Part shown: positions 47,068-58,743 of the stretch, in pieces
How the letters are laid out: each line of letters starts with the position of its first letter
How positions within the stretch are numbered: the first letter of the stretch is position 1
NCBI GenBank assembly: GCA_022661535.1
Contig: JAKULF010000012.1
Span: 248,001 to 312,000, forward strand
DNA: 64,000 nt
Reading direction: 5' to 3'
DNA from: Eutypa lata
Lineage: Eukaryota; Ascomycota; Sordariomycetes; Xylariales; Diatrypaceae
Notes under the pieces: generated by a model
Databases searched by the model: none
Told to the model about the DNA's origin: nothing
What the model saw: the letters and a program-made list of their open reading frames with translations, nothing else
Program-made: the position numbers and the translations under genes

Positions 47068-48442
47068 TTACCTCAACTCCTTCGAAACATGTTTAGATTC
47101 TATCGCCCAAGTTGCCTCGCCATTTCTTTTCCGGAAAACTTCGCCGTCTCCCGGGAGCGAGAATTCATGCTTCCAAGTCACGCAACCCATCTCGACATCC
47201 CTCTCGGGACCCCACCACGACGGTGAAGTCGCACATCCAAATTTCAAGATGAAGTATTCCTTGGGATAGCCAGGGAGTCTCGCGCGCTTCGCACTCTCGT
47301 CGTAGTCTAACCACCAAAAGAAGCTGTCGGTTTGATATGGTTCTAGGTCAAATGTATCGCCATCCTCTCCTAAATATGACACTTGGAGTTTGTCACCGAC
47401 TTGGTCGATTTGGATAAAATAGTCTCCAATAGCATTGTAATATCGTCCCTTGTAAGCATGGATGGACCGCGTAGGTATAGTAGTATTCTGGCCGTCAACG
47501 AGCTCATTGTGCACCTCATGCACAAATCGAATGTTGTCCTCTCCTGTTCTTCTAGCCACCTCGAGATAAGCTGTCGCATTGACCTGGTTCTCAAATACCG
47601 TTTCGATTAGGATCTGACCAAGGAGTCTCATGGTGTCAGTCAGGCCTGCGGAATTTCCTAGAATAACGACGGCAGTTGACGTTTCTGGAAAGAGTGCGAC
47701 ATGGCCGACGTTCCCAGCGATGTATCCCTGGTGGTGTATCATGAGGCGCGACGCTGAGCCCTTGCCGAGCACAGGGGGTTCGTAGCCGGAGAATAGGTCT
47801 ACGATCGCTGGGAGCTGTGTCCGTATCCAACCTGAAGCGTAGCTGAATTCTCGTAGTGATTTGTTAGGCACATTGATTTTGCCTTCGAAGAGTTGAGGCA
47901 TGTGCTTGAAGGGATTTTTCATGTCGATCAACGGCGTCTCGGCTAATTGCGAATTGGCTGCATCCATCATAGACTTGTAAAGCACGAGAAGGTCGCTGAT
48001 GGAACTGCGAATAGCACCTGCAGGTCCAATAAACAGATTTTTGCCGTGCCCCCACGAACTCAACTCGTAGAACGACCTGTTAGCAAGAACAGCATATGAT
48101 TTGGCAGTGTTGTCGTCTAAAGGATCTTCGGCGTAAAAAGTCCGGTTCAAGTTCAAGGGCTTGATGATGCGATCATGAAGAAGCTCCAAGTACGTAGATC
48201 CAGACACTTTCTCAAGGACCTGACCGATGATATCATAGCCTATATTATTGTATAAAAATTGTGCTCGAAAAGGAGCAGCAGCAGGAACGTAATTCAAAAT
48301 CGGGATGGCTTCAGAGCGATTCAACGGGATCTGATTGTCGGAGCTGAACCAGAGGCCATCACAAGGTGCGAGACCTGTCCTGTGGCTTAGAAGATCGGCG
48401 ATAGTTATATCTGCTTGGGCATCGCTTCGCTGATACTCAGGG
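47068..48442 (-). pseudogene. C-terminal part of a beta-lactamase-family serine hydrolase gene, split by insertion
   Basis: An open minus-strand frame ends at 47068 and at its 5' side runs into the mobile insertion at 48443. It begins within YPEYQRSDAQADITIADLLS and continues HRTGLAPCDGLW. The second active-site motif is YNN (QFLYNNIGYDIIG), and HHQGYIAG sits at the position of the third motif. The C-terminal ~130 residues form the lipocalin-like domain common to these fungal proteins. The frame has no stop or frameshift. Its missing N-terminal part, with the nucleophile SxxK motif, lies 6.6 kb away at 55082-55451. Known relatives are esterases, transpeptidase-like enzymes or acyltransferases of the LovD type; the substrate here is unknown. 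A protein without SxxK should be inactive. Confidence 0.9.
48437..48442. repeat. Target-site duplication, left copy (TCAGGG)
   Basis: Six bases identical to 55082-55087. Removing one copy and everything between them joins the two gene halves in frame. Confidence 0.8.
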
Positions 48443-48599
48443 TACGGTCGGCCACAGGTTACCTTATACATCAGGCCTTTCTCGGCTGTACAACTGCGCC
48501 GCAGCTACGCCGCAGCTGCTTTATGGCTACATATTGTATCTTATGTACCCACTAAGCCTAATACAAAAAAATACCCACAAATCCCAAAAGCCAACCGAA

Positions 48600-48985
48600 A
48601 AAGGCTTAATTTAATTTAGTGATTTTAAGCTCTTTGTATATTAAAAACGCTTTTTTTTTTATATAAATCAATTTTTATCTTTATAACGTTTTTATTAATA
48701 ATTAATTAATAAAAATATATATTAAAAAAGTAATTAAATTATTAAAATTAAAATTAAATAACGATTATAAATATATATATATATTTATTATAACTTTAAT
48801 TAAAAATAATAATTATAAAATTAAAGTTTAAAAAACTTTATATATTAAAATTATTTTATTTAAATGTTTTTATAATTAATATATTATTAATATAATTTTA
48901 ATTATTTCGAAAAAAGTTATTTAAAAGTAATATTATATAACAAAAGCTCGAAGCGTTATAATTTTAATAATGCAATAAATAATTA
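48600..48985. repeat. Short AT-only segment, left arm of the insertion
   Basis: About 385 bp of almost only A and T on the left of the internal island. It has the same composition and CG/CT-only residue pattern as the large block, so it was probably part of the same RIP-mutated repeat. Confidence 0.7.
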
Positions 48986-49018
48986 TAACATGCCGAAAAG
49001 AAAGGCGTTCGGATAAGC

Positions 49019-49205
49019 TTATGTAAGCCATTTGTCCGAACGGTTACTTGGTTCGTATGTTACCACTATTATTTTGATCAAAAAAATCATGACGCTCCGG
49101 GCTTTTCCCATATAATGTTACCTTTGGACTGCCCTTTTCGAAATGATTAAGGTGGTGGTGGTGGCATACGGACCAAGTGACCGTCCGGACAAGTGGCTTA
49201 CGTAA
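49019..49205. repeat. Small element with 48-bp inverted repeats (MITE-like)
   Basis: Bases 49019-49066 and the reverse complement of 49158-49205 match at 41 of 48 positions. All seven differences are transitions, mostly consistent with C-to-T change in the left arm. Between the arms is a ~91-bp centre containing TTGATCAAAAAAATCATGAC. No coding capacity. This is the structure of a miniature inverted-repeat element or fold-back sequence. Confidence 0.75.
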
Positions 49206-49220
49206 CCTAGTCCGGATCTA

Positions 49221-49390
49221 TAGGTCTGTAGGTCTGTAGGCTACCCTGTAGGTCTGTAGAGCTGTAGGTCTGTAAGCTGTAGGTCTGTAAGCTGTAGGTC
49301 TGTAAGTTGTAGGTCTGTAGGTCTGTAGAGCAGTAGGTCTGTAGGTCTGTAGGTCTGTAGGTCTGTAGGCTACCCTGTAGGTCTGAAGGT
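49221..49390. repeat. Tandem array of GTAGGTCT-type units
   Basis: About 170 bp of short direct repeats: GTAGGTCT (8 bp) in runs, alternating with longer 15-bp units GTAGGTCTGTAAGCT, and two copies of GGCTACCCTGTAGGTCT near 49239 and 49368. The spacing is uneven and there are no unique spacers, so it is a satellite-like array and not a CRISPR. Confidence 0.85.
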
Positions 49391-49392
49391 TC

Positions 49393-49525
49393 TCCTTGGT
49401 CGCATACCACCATTACCATTTTGATCAGAAAAATCATAATGCTCGGAGCTTCTACCATACTAAATTGCACGTATACGGCTTTTTTGCAAATGATCAGGGT
49501 GGTGGTGGTGATATGCATACAAAGA
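49393..49525. repeat. Second, more diverged copy of the small inverted-repeat element
   Basis: About 130 bp related to 49048-49180 in direct orientation: both contain CATACCACC/GTTACCACT, then TTTTGATCA, AAAAATCAT and GCTC, and end in GGTGGTGGTGGTG. Together the two copies flank the tandem array. Confidence 0.65.
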
Positions 49526-49541
49526 GCGTATCGAGACGCGC

Positions 49542-49583
49542 CTACAGGGTGATTTCTACAGGGTGATTCCTGCAGGGTAATTT
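49542..49583. repeat. Three 14-bp tandem units (CTACAGGGTGATTT)
   Basis: Three adjacent copies, the third with three changes. The core CTACAGGGT is the reverse complement of ACCCTGTAG found in the nearby array. Confidence 0.8.
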
Positions 49584-49609
49584 ATCGGTTTTAATCCGTG
49601 CAGCTTCGT

Positions 49610-52600
49610 TTTGAATTTAAAAAAATAACAAAAATTTCTGCTTATATATTAACTTATAAATTTAACGTATATAAAACTTTAAACTTATCGGGTTTGTTTT
49701 AAATTTATTATAAATTGTTTTATTTTAAAATATAATATTTATAATATATAAAGAATAAAAAATTATTAAAAGAATTTAAATTATCGTAATTTATAAAAAA
49801 TCTTAAAGATTTAATTAATTAAAACTTAATGTATTAACGTAATATAAAATATATATATAATAACTTAAAATTTAAAGTAAATTATAAAGTTAATTATATT
49901 AAAATTACTTTTTTATAATATAAATATATATTTAAATAAAATTAAGTTTTTTAATAAATTAAATAAAAAATATTAATTATAATAAACTTTATAAATAATA
50001 AGTTAATTTAATTTTATATAAAAAAAATATATAAATTTATATTAATTTTTATTAATTTAATTTTTAATTATTAATAAAATATTATAATAATTTAATAAAT
50101 ATATAAAATTTAATATATAATATTAATTATATTTTATATTATAAACGAAACTTTTTATTTATTTAAATTTTAATTATTTTTTTAAAAATAACGTTTAAAT
50201 TTATATATAACGTTATATAAAAACTTTATATATTATTAATTTAAATAAAATTAATATTAATTATATAAATTTAAACTTTATTATATACGATATTATTTAT
50301 ATATTTATTAAGATATTTTTATATTTATTTATTTATTTATTTTTATTTTTTTATATATATTTTTATTAAATATATTTTATATTTTTTATTATTTATTTAT
50401 TTTTTAATTTAATTATATTTTATTATTTTAAATAATATTTTTTTTATTATAAATTATATTATTAATTATTAATATTTTTATAAATAAAACTTTTAATTTA
50501 ATTATTATTTAAAATATAACGAATTTTTATAAGTTTTTATTTATTATATATATTATTTTTAACTTTAATTTTATTATTTAATTTTAAGTTATTATTTTTA
50601 TATTTATTTTTATTATTAATATTTATAATTAATTTTTTTTTATTTTTAATAAAGTTGTTAATATAAACGTATATAAATATATTAAAAATAATAAATTTAA
50701 ATAAATTAAATTAATTATTAATAATATTATTATTTATTTATTTTTTTTATAAAAAAAATTTATTATTAAATTAAACTTTTTTATTAATAAAATTAAAGTT
50801 ATTTATAAAAAATTATAAATTTTAATAATTTTAATATTTATTAATATTTATTATTAATTTTATTAATATTTAATTATTTAAATATTTATTATATAAAAAG
50901 TAAATAAATAATATTAATGTATAATTAATTAAAAATTTATTAATAATATTTATTTAAATAATAAATAAAGATTTATATTATTTATATTAAATAAATTAAT
51001 AAAAGTTTAAATTATAAATATTAAAAAAATTAATAAATAAAAAATTAAAAAAAAATATATTATAAATATTATATATTAAATAATAAAAAAAGTAAAAAAA
51101 AATAAAAGATTAATTAAAAAAAAATTAAAAAAAAAATTAAAGTAATTAAATTAATTAAACGTTAATTTAATTTATTAAACTTTTAAAATAATAATTTTAA
51201 TAATTTACTTAATATTTTTACGTTAATAAAATATAAAAAAATATTTATTAAATAAAAAAAAGTATTAAAAATATTCGTTTAAATTTATACGATTTTAAAT
51301 AAATTTATATAAACTTTTATTAATTCGTTTAAAATTATATTAAAAAGTAAAATTATTAAAAAAATTATTACGAAATTAAATATATTTAAAAAAGTTTTTA
51401 CGGTTTTAATTAAATTTATAAAATTTAATATAAACGTAAATAAATTTAAATTATTTTTTTTAATATTAAATAAAGTTATATATAAAAAAAAAGTTATTTT
51501 AAAATAATTAAAAATAAATAATAATATAATATAAAATAATATATAAATAAACGTATAATAATAAATTTTTTTTATATTATAATTTATAATTAATTTATAA
51601 TTTCTTTTTAATAAATTTAATCGATATTTTTTAAAATTAATTAAAACTTATTATTTATTTTATAATTTATATTAAATTTTTTAAATTTTATAAAATTAAT
51701 ATTTAATTTTCGATAAATTTTTTTTAAGTAATTTTTTTTAAACTTTTTAAACTTTTTTAAAAATAATTAAAAGTTTATTTAATTTTATATATATAAACGG
51801 TTTTTAATATATATATATTAATTTAATTATAAATATTTATTTATATTTTTTTAATATTTTTAAAAAAAAATTATTTATTTTAATTATAATATTATTATAT
51901 ATTTTTATTATTTAAATAAAAAAATAATTATTAATATTAAAATTGTTTTATTTTATATATTATATAAGTTTTATTTAACGTTTAAAGTTTAATAAAGTTA
52001 TATATTTAAAAAAGTTATTTTTTTTATTAAAGTTTATATATAAATTATAAAAGATATTAAATATTATATATTTTATTTTTATTTTTAAATAAAATAAATA
52101 TTTTAAATTTTAATAAAGTTTTTAAACTTTTATTAAAAAATAAAATATATAAATATATATTAAAATAATTTTATAAAAGATTTCGTTTTTATATTATAAA
52201 CTTTTATTTTTTAATAATTTAAAATAATTTTATTATATAATTAAATTAAGTTTATATAAGTTTATATAAATTTATATAAAAATAAAAAATATTTATATAT
52301 TAAAATAAAAATCGATTTTTAATTAATAAGCGTTATTAACTTTTAATATATTAATTTATAATATTTATTTTATATAATTAATAAATATATTATAAAAGAA
52401 ATTTCGAAAAAGTTATTTAAAATTAAAAAATTATTAAAAATTAAAAAGTTATTAAAAGTTAAAAAATTATTTAAAATTAAAAGGTTTTTTAAAATTATTA
52501 ATAATAAATATTAAATTAAATAAATTATTATTAAAAGTATATTAATTTAATTAATCTTTTTTATAATAAAAAATAAAAGTTTTAAAATATCGTTTAATTT

Positions 52601-54930
52601 TAATAATTTAAAATAAATAATAATATATTTTTATTATAAATTTAATTTTTATATCGTAATTAAAACGAATTATTTATAATATATATTTATATTTTTTAAC
52701 GTAATATATATATTAAATAAAAATAAATAAAAATAAAAATATATTAAAATTAACGAAAAATTAAATAATAAATTTTAAAAAAATATTAATATTTACGTAA
52801 ATTTTAAATTTATATTATATAAACTTATAATAAATATTAATAAATATAATATAATTCGATTTAAACGTAATAAAGCTTTTACGATATTAATAAAACTTTT
52901 TTTTACGTTTATTAATTTTTTTAAAATAAAATTTATTATATATAAATTAAATAATATATTTAAAAAAATTAAAATATTAATAACGAATATAAATTTAAAA
53001 AATAATATTTTTTAAATAACGTATAACGTTTTATATTTTTCGTTTAATAATAAAGTAAATACGTAAATTTTTTTATTATTTTTTAATAATAAAAAAATTA
53101 AATTATTAATAAATTTTAAATTATTAATAAAGCTTTTTAATTTCGTTAAATAAAATAATAAACTTTTTATATTATAAATATTAAAAAAGTTTAATATTAT
53201 TATAATTATATTAATAATATAAATTTTTAATTTAAATTATTAAAATAAAAGAAAATTTAATATAAATTTAACGTTAAAGTATTTATTTTTTAAAACGACG
53301 ATTTAAAATATTACGATTTATATTAATATTATATTTATTTAAAAAAAAAATTTAATATTTTTAAATAAATTATTTATAATAAAATTTAAAATTAATATTA
53401 TAACGTTTTATTATATATAAATATATAATAATATATATAAAATTAAAAAAAATAAAATAAAACGCGTTTTAATTAATATATTACGTAAATAAAGTAATAT
53501 TTATATATATAAATAAATATAAATAATACTTTTATAATTTTAAAATATATATTAATACGTATAAATTTATATAAAGTTATATAAAAATTATAAATATATT
53601 TATAAATTAAAAATTTATATATAAATAAAGAAATTTTTAAATATAATTATAATAACGTTTATATAATATAAACTTATTTTAATAACTTTTTATAAATATT
53701 TAAATCTTTTATATAAATTTATAAAAATTTATATAAGTTTATAAAAACTTATATATTTATTATATATAACGTTTTTTATTAATAAAAAAAATAAACGAAA
53801 AATTTAAACGATTATTTAATTTTTTATTAATTTACGTTTTAATTAATTTAAATTTATATATATTAATTTTTTTAAATATTTTAATAATAATAATAAATTA
53901 AAAATATTTAATAATATTTTTAACGTTTTTTAATAAAATAATATAAATTAATAAAAAATAATAATAATATATATTAATTTTCGAAAAAATATATTTTTTT
54001 TAAATATAATAAAACTTATATTTTATAATAATTTTTAAATATTAATAATAAAAATAAATTTTATTAAACGTATTAAAATTAAAAGCGTAATATATAATAA
54101 AAAAATCGTAATTTTAAACGTTTATATTAATTAATATAAAATTATATAAAATTATATAAAGTTTACTTTTATAGTTTTTATATTTACGATAATTATCGTT
54201 TAATAAAAATATTTAAATAATTATAATATTACGTTAAATATTTTTTTTAATTTTAATTATAATTTAAATTTAATTATTATTATTATTACGAATTTATTTA
54301 AATTTAAAAAAACGAATAATATATTATAAAAATTAATAAATATATATAAAAGTTAATATAAACTTATATAAATTAATACGTATATTTATGTTTTTTATTT
54401 AATTTTAAATAACTTTTTTTTAATATTATATAACTTTTTAATTATATAAATAATTAATTTTAATAAATTACGTTTTATATTATTATAAATAATATTTATA
54501 TATAAAACTTAAAGAAATTTATTATTAAATTATTATTAAATAATGTTTTTGTTTTTTATTTTGTTTTTATAAGTTTAATTAAATTAATATACGTTTAAAA
54601 TAATATATTTAAAATTCGTAAAAATTTAATTATTATTTATATAACGTTAATAAATTTTAAAAATATTTATATATTATTAATTAATTATTTATTAAAGTTA
54701 ATATAAATCGATATAAACTTATAAAAATTAATAAAAATTTAATAAAATAAAATATAAAAAATAATTTATATTAAAAAAATAATATATATATTTTAATTAT
54801 TTTAATATTAAAAATTTAAAAATATATTTATTTTAATATAATTATACGTAATTTAAAAGATATAAATAATATTAACTTTAATAATAATGTTTTGTTATTA
54901 TTATAATTTAAATAAAATCATTTTAAGCAA
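49610..54930. repeat. RIP-saturated AT block
   Basis: About 5.3 kb in which nearly all bases are A or T. Residual C occurs almost only as CG or CT (with G as CG or AG), while CA and TG are nearly absent. This is what is left when RIP turns CpA into TpA on both strands to saturation. Stops occur in all six frames and no coding relic can be read. Confidence 0.9.
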
Positions 54931-55081
54931 GTAATTATTAATTTTGCTTATGTATATGCCATGGGTACTTAGTTACATACAAGGTGTATTTAAAAAATTA
55001 CACTAGGCAACAGTAAAGTGGTCCCATTAAAAAAAAGGTCAAAAAGACGTTTTGACACAGTCAACCCTGTGGCTACCCTTA

Positions 55082-55087
55082 TCAGGG
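55082..55087. repeat. Target-site duplication, right copy (TCAGGG)
   Basis: Identical to 48437-48442; directly follows the right inverted end of the insertion. Confidence 0.8.
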
Positions 55088-55451
55088 AAGACATCTCGTA
55101 GCAGTGTTGTGAAATTCAACTTTCCTTCGTCGACCATTATACCGACCATGGAAGCTGTGATGGCTTTTGTCATGGAACAGATGAGCCAGCTTGTATCTAC
55201 ATCTGGCATGAGCTGGTTTTCCACGTCTCGAAATCCATAATTTGCAGTATGGATGGTTTCGCCCTGGTGTAAAACGCCGACGGAGATGCCGGGAGTCCCG
55301 GTGATGTTGCAGATTTGTTGAAGGAGCGGGCCAACCGCTTCGAGGGCAGGTTGGACGAGCCTAGAAGAAAAATATATCAATGAGGCTGCTGCTAGTTAAA
55401 TCATAGAAATCACTACATACATAGTTACGAGCCCAATCTAACCAGGCTCAT
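55082..55451 (-). pseudogene. N-terminal part of the split beta-lactamase-family gene
   Basis: Two minus-strand exons are read: 55451-55429 (short, starting at an ATG) and 55360-55082, joined in phase 2 through a GTAACT donor and a CTTCTAG acceptor. The sequence encodes GTPGISVGVLHQGETIHTAN, YGFRDVENQ and SWLICSMTKAITASMVG, with the nucleophile motif SMTK. It ends in LLRDVFP followed by the target duplication. The reading phase at the duplication is the same as in the C-terminal part at 48442, so the original gene was continuous here. The inserted sequence now adds a short foreign tail and a stop. The short first exon is the least certain element. Confidence 0.85.
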
Positions 55452-55789
55452 TGGCAAGAAATGCGTCGGTCACACAGCGGGAAGAACAGTTGGGAGGAAG
55501 CGATGAAAATTGGTCGGGGCCTCTAGTTGGGGGCTTATTTTTTGGCCGGAATGCTACTTGTGTCGTACCTGTGTTATTGTCAAGTCGATGCACTATGAGA
55601 ATGCGGCGAGAAGTTGGAACTCTTAGTCAACAGCACGTCTGTCTCAGTGGCCTGAGCGTAAGATAGCAATGTAGACAATAACTAAACGGCCATTGGTGAA
55701 GAGCATATTCCCGTGTTGAAATTTTATAGCTACACCCCAATGACTATCAAACTCTACACACGCCACCATCCTCATCTCCATCACCACCT
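55452..55789. other. Spacer upstream of the split gene
   Basis: 338 bp between the presumed start of the beta-lactamase-family gene and the 3' end of the glycoside-hydrolase-like gene on the same strand. No coding signal. Confidence 0.4.
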
Positions 55790-57334
55790 TCATCCAGAAG
55801 CCCAAGCTTGCGCCAACCTGCCCGCAGCATCCCCGGCCATCGTCAAGTACGCATCAGGAGCCAGATCGTCATCGACGCCCAAGAAGCGCTGGTTCGTGGG
55901 CAGCTGGCTCCGCTTCAGCACGGGGTAGATGGACGTGCCCTCGTTGACCTCGTCGAACATGGCGCCGAAGATGAAATTCGGGCGCACGACGTCGACGGCG
56001 CCGTCGAGCTGCTTCTGGTAGAAGGTGCCGTTCCAGCGGGGGAACTGGTCGAAGACGCCGTCGGCGTTCGCGTTGCTGTTGGACCCGCCGGGCCACACCA
56101 CCACGCTGCTATCGATGCCGAGGTCCCTCAGCGCGGGCGCGTCCTCGGACGCCTGGCGCCCGTCCCGGAACCCGTCGTACCCGTCCAGGTCGTACGCGCC
56201 CACCGTCCACGGCTGCAGCATATCCGCCAGTCGGTACACGGACCCGTACCCGCCGGGCTGGTCCTCGACGAGCTCGGCGTGCCAAGCCTGCTGCACGCCG
56301 AGGATGACGTAGTACCCCGCGCCCTGCAGGGCGTGGACGAGGGCGGCGCTGTCGTCGACGCTCACGGTCGCCACGATGCCGACGCCCCATACCTCGACGA
56401 CGGGCTTTCCGTCGTGGTGCATGTACACGGGCGAGTCGGTGACGTCCGAGAGGCTGGCCAGGTCCGCTAGGATCGTCTGGGCGACGTTGGTGTTTCCCGG
56501 GGCGCTCGAGGCGCCGTTCAGGTCGTACTCAATTACAAGGCCGCGGCCGTACTTTTGCGCAGCGTCTTTGGCGTTTTCTAAGACCTATTTTTCGCATTTT
56601 ATTAGCTACTTATTGATTAATTTGGCAGTTTCGTATTCATGGTTTAGGTACGTAGGGGTATGCAAGCAAGTAAGTAACCGAAGGAAGCCATAAGAATAAG
56701 AAAGCGAGCAAGTAGCTAGGTAGGTGGGTTGTCAGCGGGCAGACTTACCCTATTCCAGCCCCCATTGGGCTCCTCGCTGGGATAGAAGTAGAACCTCTGC
56801 ACGAAAGCGCCATCGATGCCATGGCTCGCCATCATGCTGAAGTGCAGATCCACGACGCCATCACAGTCATTGGAGTAGAACTGCGCGGGACTGCCGTCGG
56901 GAAGGGTAAACGCCGTATCAAAGAGGCAGTCCGATGGATATCCCGTCACATCGGGGATCATGTCCACACCAACTAATCAGCTGTTCGTTAGCCCACGCGT
57001 CCGTTCATTTCGTTAACTAATAAACACATCTTTTTTCCCTCTCTTAGGTTGGAGTCTCAGGGACTTCCCGCTCACCATGACCAACTTCAGGGGTCGGCAT
57101 GTCCGTCGTCCAGTGCGAGTTGCCATCGTCTTCACCGGGCTTGCGGAACCACCCCTGGTACCCGACGAACAGCTTTCCGTTCAGAGTCGAGCGGTCGATC
57201 GTGGAGACCTGGCGCTCTGCGTGCTGCGGTAAACCACCACCCCCACCAACCGCGGCGCAAAGTCCATAATCAAACAAAGCAGCCGCTACTGCCGCGGTCC
57301 GCAGAAGCAGCGAGGGTTTTATAAGGCGAGACAT
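55790..57334 (-). CDS. Secreted glycoside hydrolase-like protein (GH71/GH99-like fold)
   Basis: Protein of 425 aa from three exons on the minus strand: 57334-57076, 56972-56749 and 56584-55790 (donors GTGAGC and GTAAGT; phases 1 and 0). Residues 1-27 form a signal peptide. The N-terminal KLFVGYQGWFRKPGEDDG, then VDMIPDVTGYP and GAFVQRFYFY, are characteristic of a family usually annotated as GH71/99-like or 'xylosidase/arabinosidase'. The third exon continues the barrel: YGRGLVIEYDLNG, PVYMHHDGKPVVEVWGVGI, GYYVILGVQQAWHAE, MLQPWTVGAYDL and PNFIFGAMFDEVNEGTSIYP. The acidic residues in FDEVNEG are candidate active-site residues. The predicted role is extracellular glycan hydrolysis; the linkage is unknown and GH family membership is by resemblance only. 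Confidence 0.75.
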
Positions 57335-58743
57335 CACTGGATTCGAAGTAGGTAGATATATCAATGCACGCCACTCTAGATGTTAATGTTGGGTGAGACT
57401 TAGTATATATATGCCTGAGGGAGGAGGATAAAACAATCCGCGAGACGCAGGCAGGCATGTGTGAGTTTTTATAGGCAATTAGGTACTTGATAGCTCCATG
57501 CAACCTATGCAGCTATGTCGGTGGTATGGTATGCAGGTACCAATAGTCAGCCGCCTCGCGATCGAAACAGGAAGTTGGGCTGCTATGTGCTGACTGTGCG
57601 CCCTCGTTAGTTGGCTGGCGGCTGATGGATGGCTACACACTTACTTTAGTTAACTAACTAGATCGCGGGTGGGTAGCCGGGCACATCAAAATAGCATTTT
57701 GATGGCGCCTTGCGTCAGCTGGGATTACTTAGCAGGCGACGGTAGTGCTGAGGCGAGACGGGCAACTACATAATAGTCTCCGCCATATTTGGTCGCCGAC
57801 CCTATATGATTGAGAAATATTTTTGTCCTTCGCTACTGTCTTCCGACGAGGGCGGCGGGGGGTGTGAGGGAGTCAGTTGTCATGTTAGACTTGTGATGAG
57901 TCCGCCGAGAGGGGGATGTTTCTTTTTCTTCTTAAGCCCGTGTGCTAAGTAAGCACGTTCATAGGCCAGTTCTCTCTATTCTAGATTGTTCTACGGGCGC
58001 TGAGGTGTAAGAAGTAAGAGGTAGAGTGAATGAGTCGGTGTATATGGATGGACTGGTAAGGTAAGTTCACTTGCACCTTGTTGTCCCTGGTCAGTCGTAT
58101 TAGTCTTCACGAGCAAGGTGTGCCAGAAAAAACGCCATTCCTGAGATACACCCGCGCCGGGCCGAAATCTATTCTCCATTGCATCGTCTCTTTCAACATT
58201 CGAGTAATCCCTTTACTGAACATCGCTTTCATGCTAATGTCACGTGAATCGATATTAGTCACCTCCGATTTGGACGCTTTGAATGTAGATAGGGGTAGGG
58301 TTTTCATCAATTCATGACTTTTGCCTCGCATAATGTCATACATAATAATACACGATTGGAAATCGATATGATACAGAGTGGGAGGTTGTCACCCAGACCT
58401 TGATAAGTATGTATACACACATATTAGGGTCTAGAGTAACTAGCCTGCCAAAATATCTCGCTTCCTTCCATCTTGCACCTCCACTGATGATGGTATCGGA
58501 CTTCCACATGTTGTACACTTCGAACAGCTTTGCATTGTATGCCAAAATAGTCAGTTGGCTCAATAATAACCACATGGTGCTAATCCAATTCCATCCCGAA
58601 GCCTGGACTGGGGGATCGCTCCCCTTTTCATGTTCGGGACTGCGCACGCCTTCGGCGAATTCAACAAGACATTATTGCCTTGCCCTGCCTCGCCGCACCA
58701 CTTCCATGAGGATTCATCTCCATAGTCTCACAAGCTTGTGCAA
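57335..58743. other. Intergenic spacer
   Basis: 1.4 kb between the start of the glycoside-hydrolase-like gene and the stop of PET127. A tatatatat sequence near 57402-57410, about 70 bp upstream of the start codon, is a plausible TATA element. No coding frame is supported. Confidence 0.4.

Larger units (their letters stand above)
48443..55081. mobile_element. 6.64-kb AT-rich insertion with related inverted ends, RIP-mutated
   Basis: The insertion lies inside a beta-lactamase-family gene. Its first 16 bases (TACGGTCGGCCACAGG) and the reverse complement of its last 16 (TAAGGGTAGCCACAGG) match at 12 of 16 positions, with the inner eight identical. Both abut a 6-bp target duplication, as expected for a DNA transposon with terminal inverted repeats. 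About 100-150 bp at each end and an island at about 48990-49600 have ordinary composition. The remainder is nearly pure A/T with no open frame. A 6-bp duplication is unusual for the common fungal superfamilies (Tc1/mariner/Fot1 2 bp, hAT 8 bp, Mutator-like 8-11 bp). The transposase cannot be recognised after RIP, so the superfamily is open. Confidence 0.8.

Noticed and set aside
49221..49390. CRISPR-like array
   Set aside because: The repeats are contiguous without unique spacers and the genome is eukaryotic; it is a tandem satellite.
48443..55081. Starship-type giant element
   Set aside because: Far too short, no tyrosine-recombinase gene at an end, and paired inverted termini with a 6-bp duplication point to a TIR transposon.
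55808..56470. A 220-codon plus-strand frame across the glycoside-hydrolase-like gene
   Set aside because: Antisense of a well-supported spliced gene; Val/Arg/His-rich, without motifs.
58078..58343. Overlapping 79- and 78-codon frames on opposite strands
   Set aside because: Neither has motif or splice support; position fits ordinary intergenic sequence.
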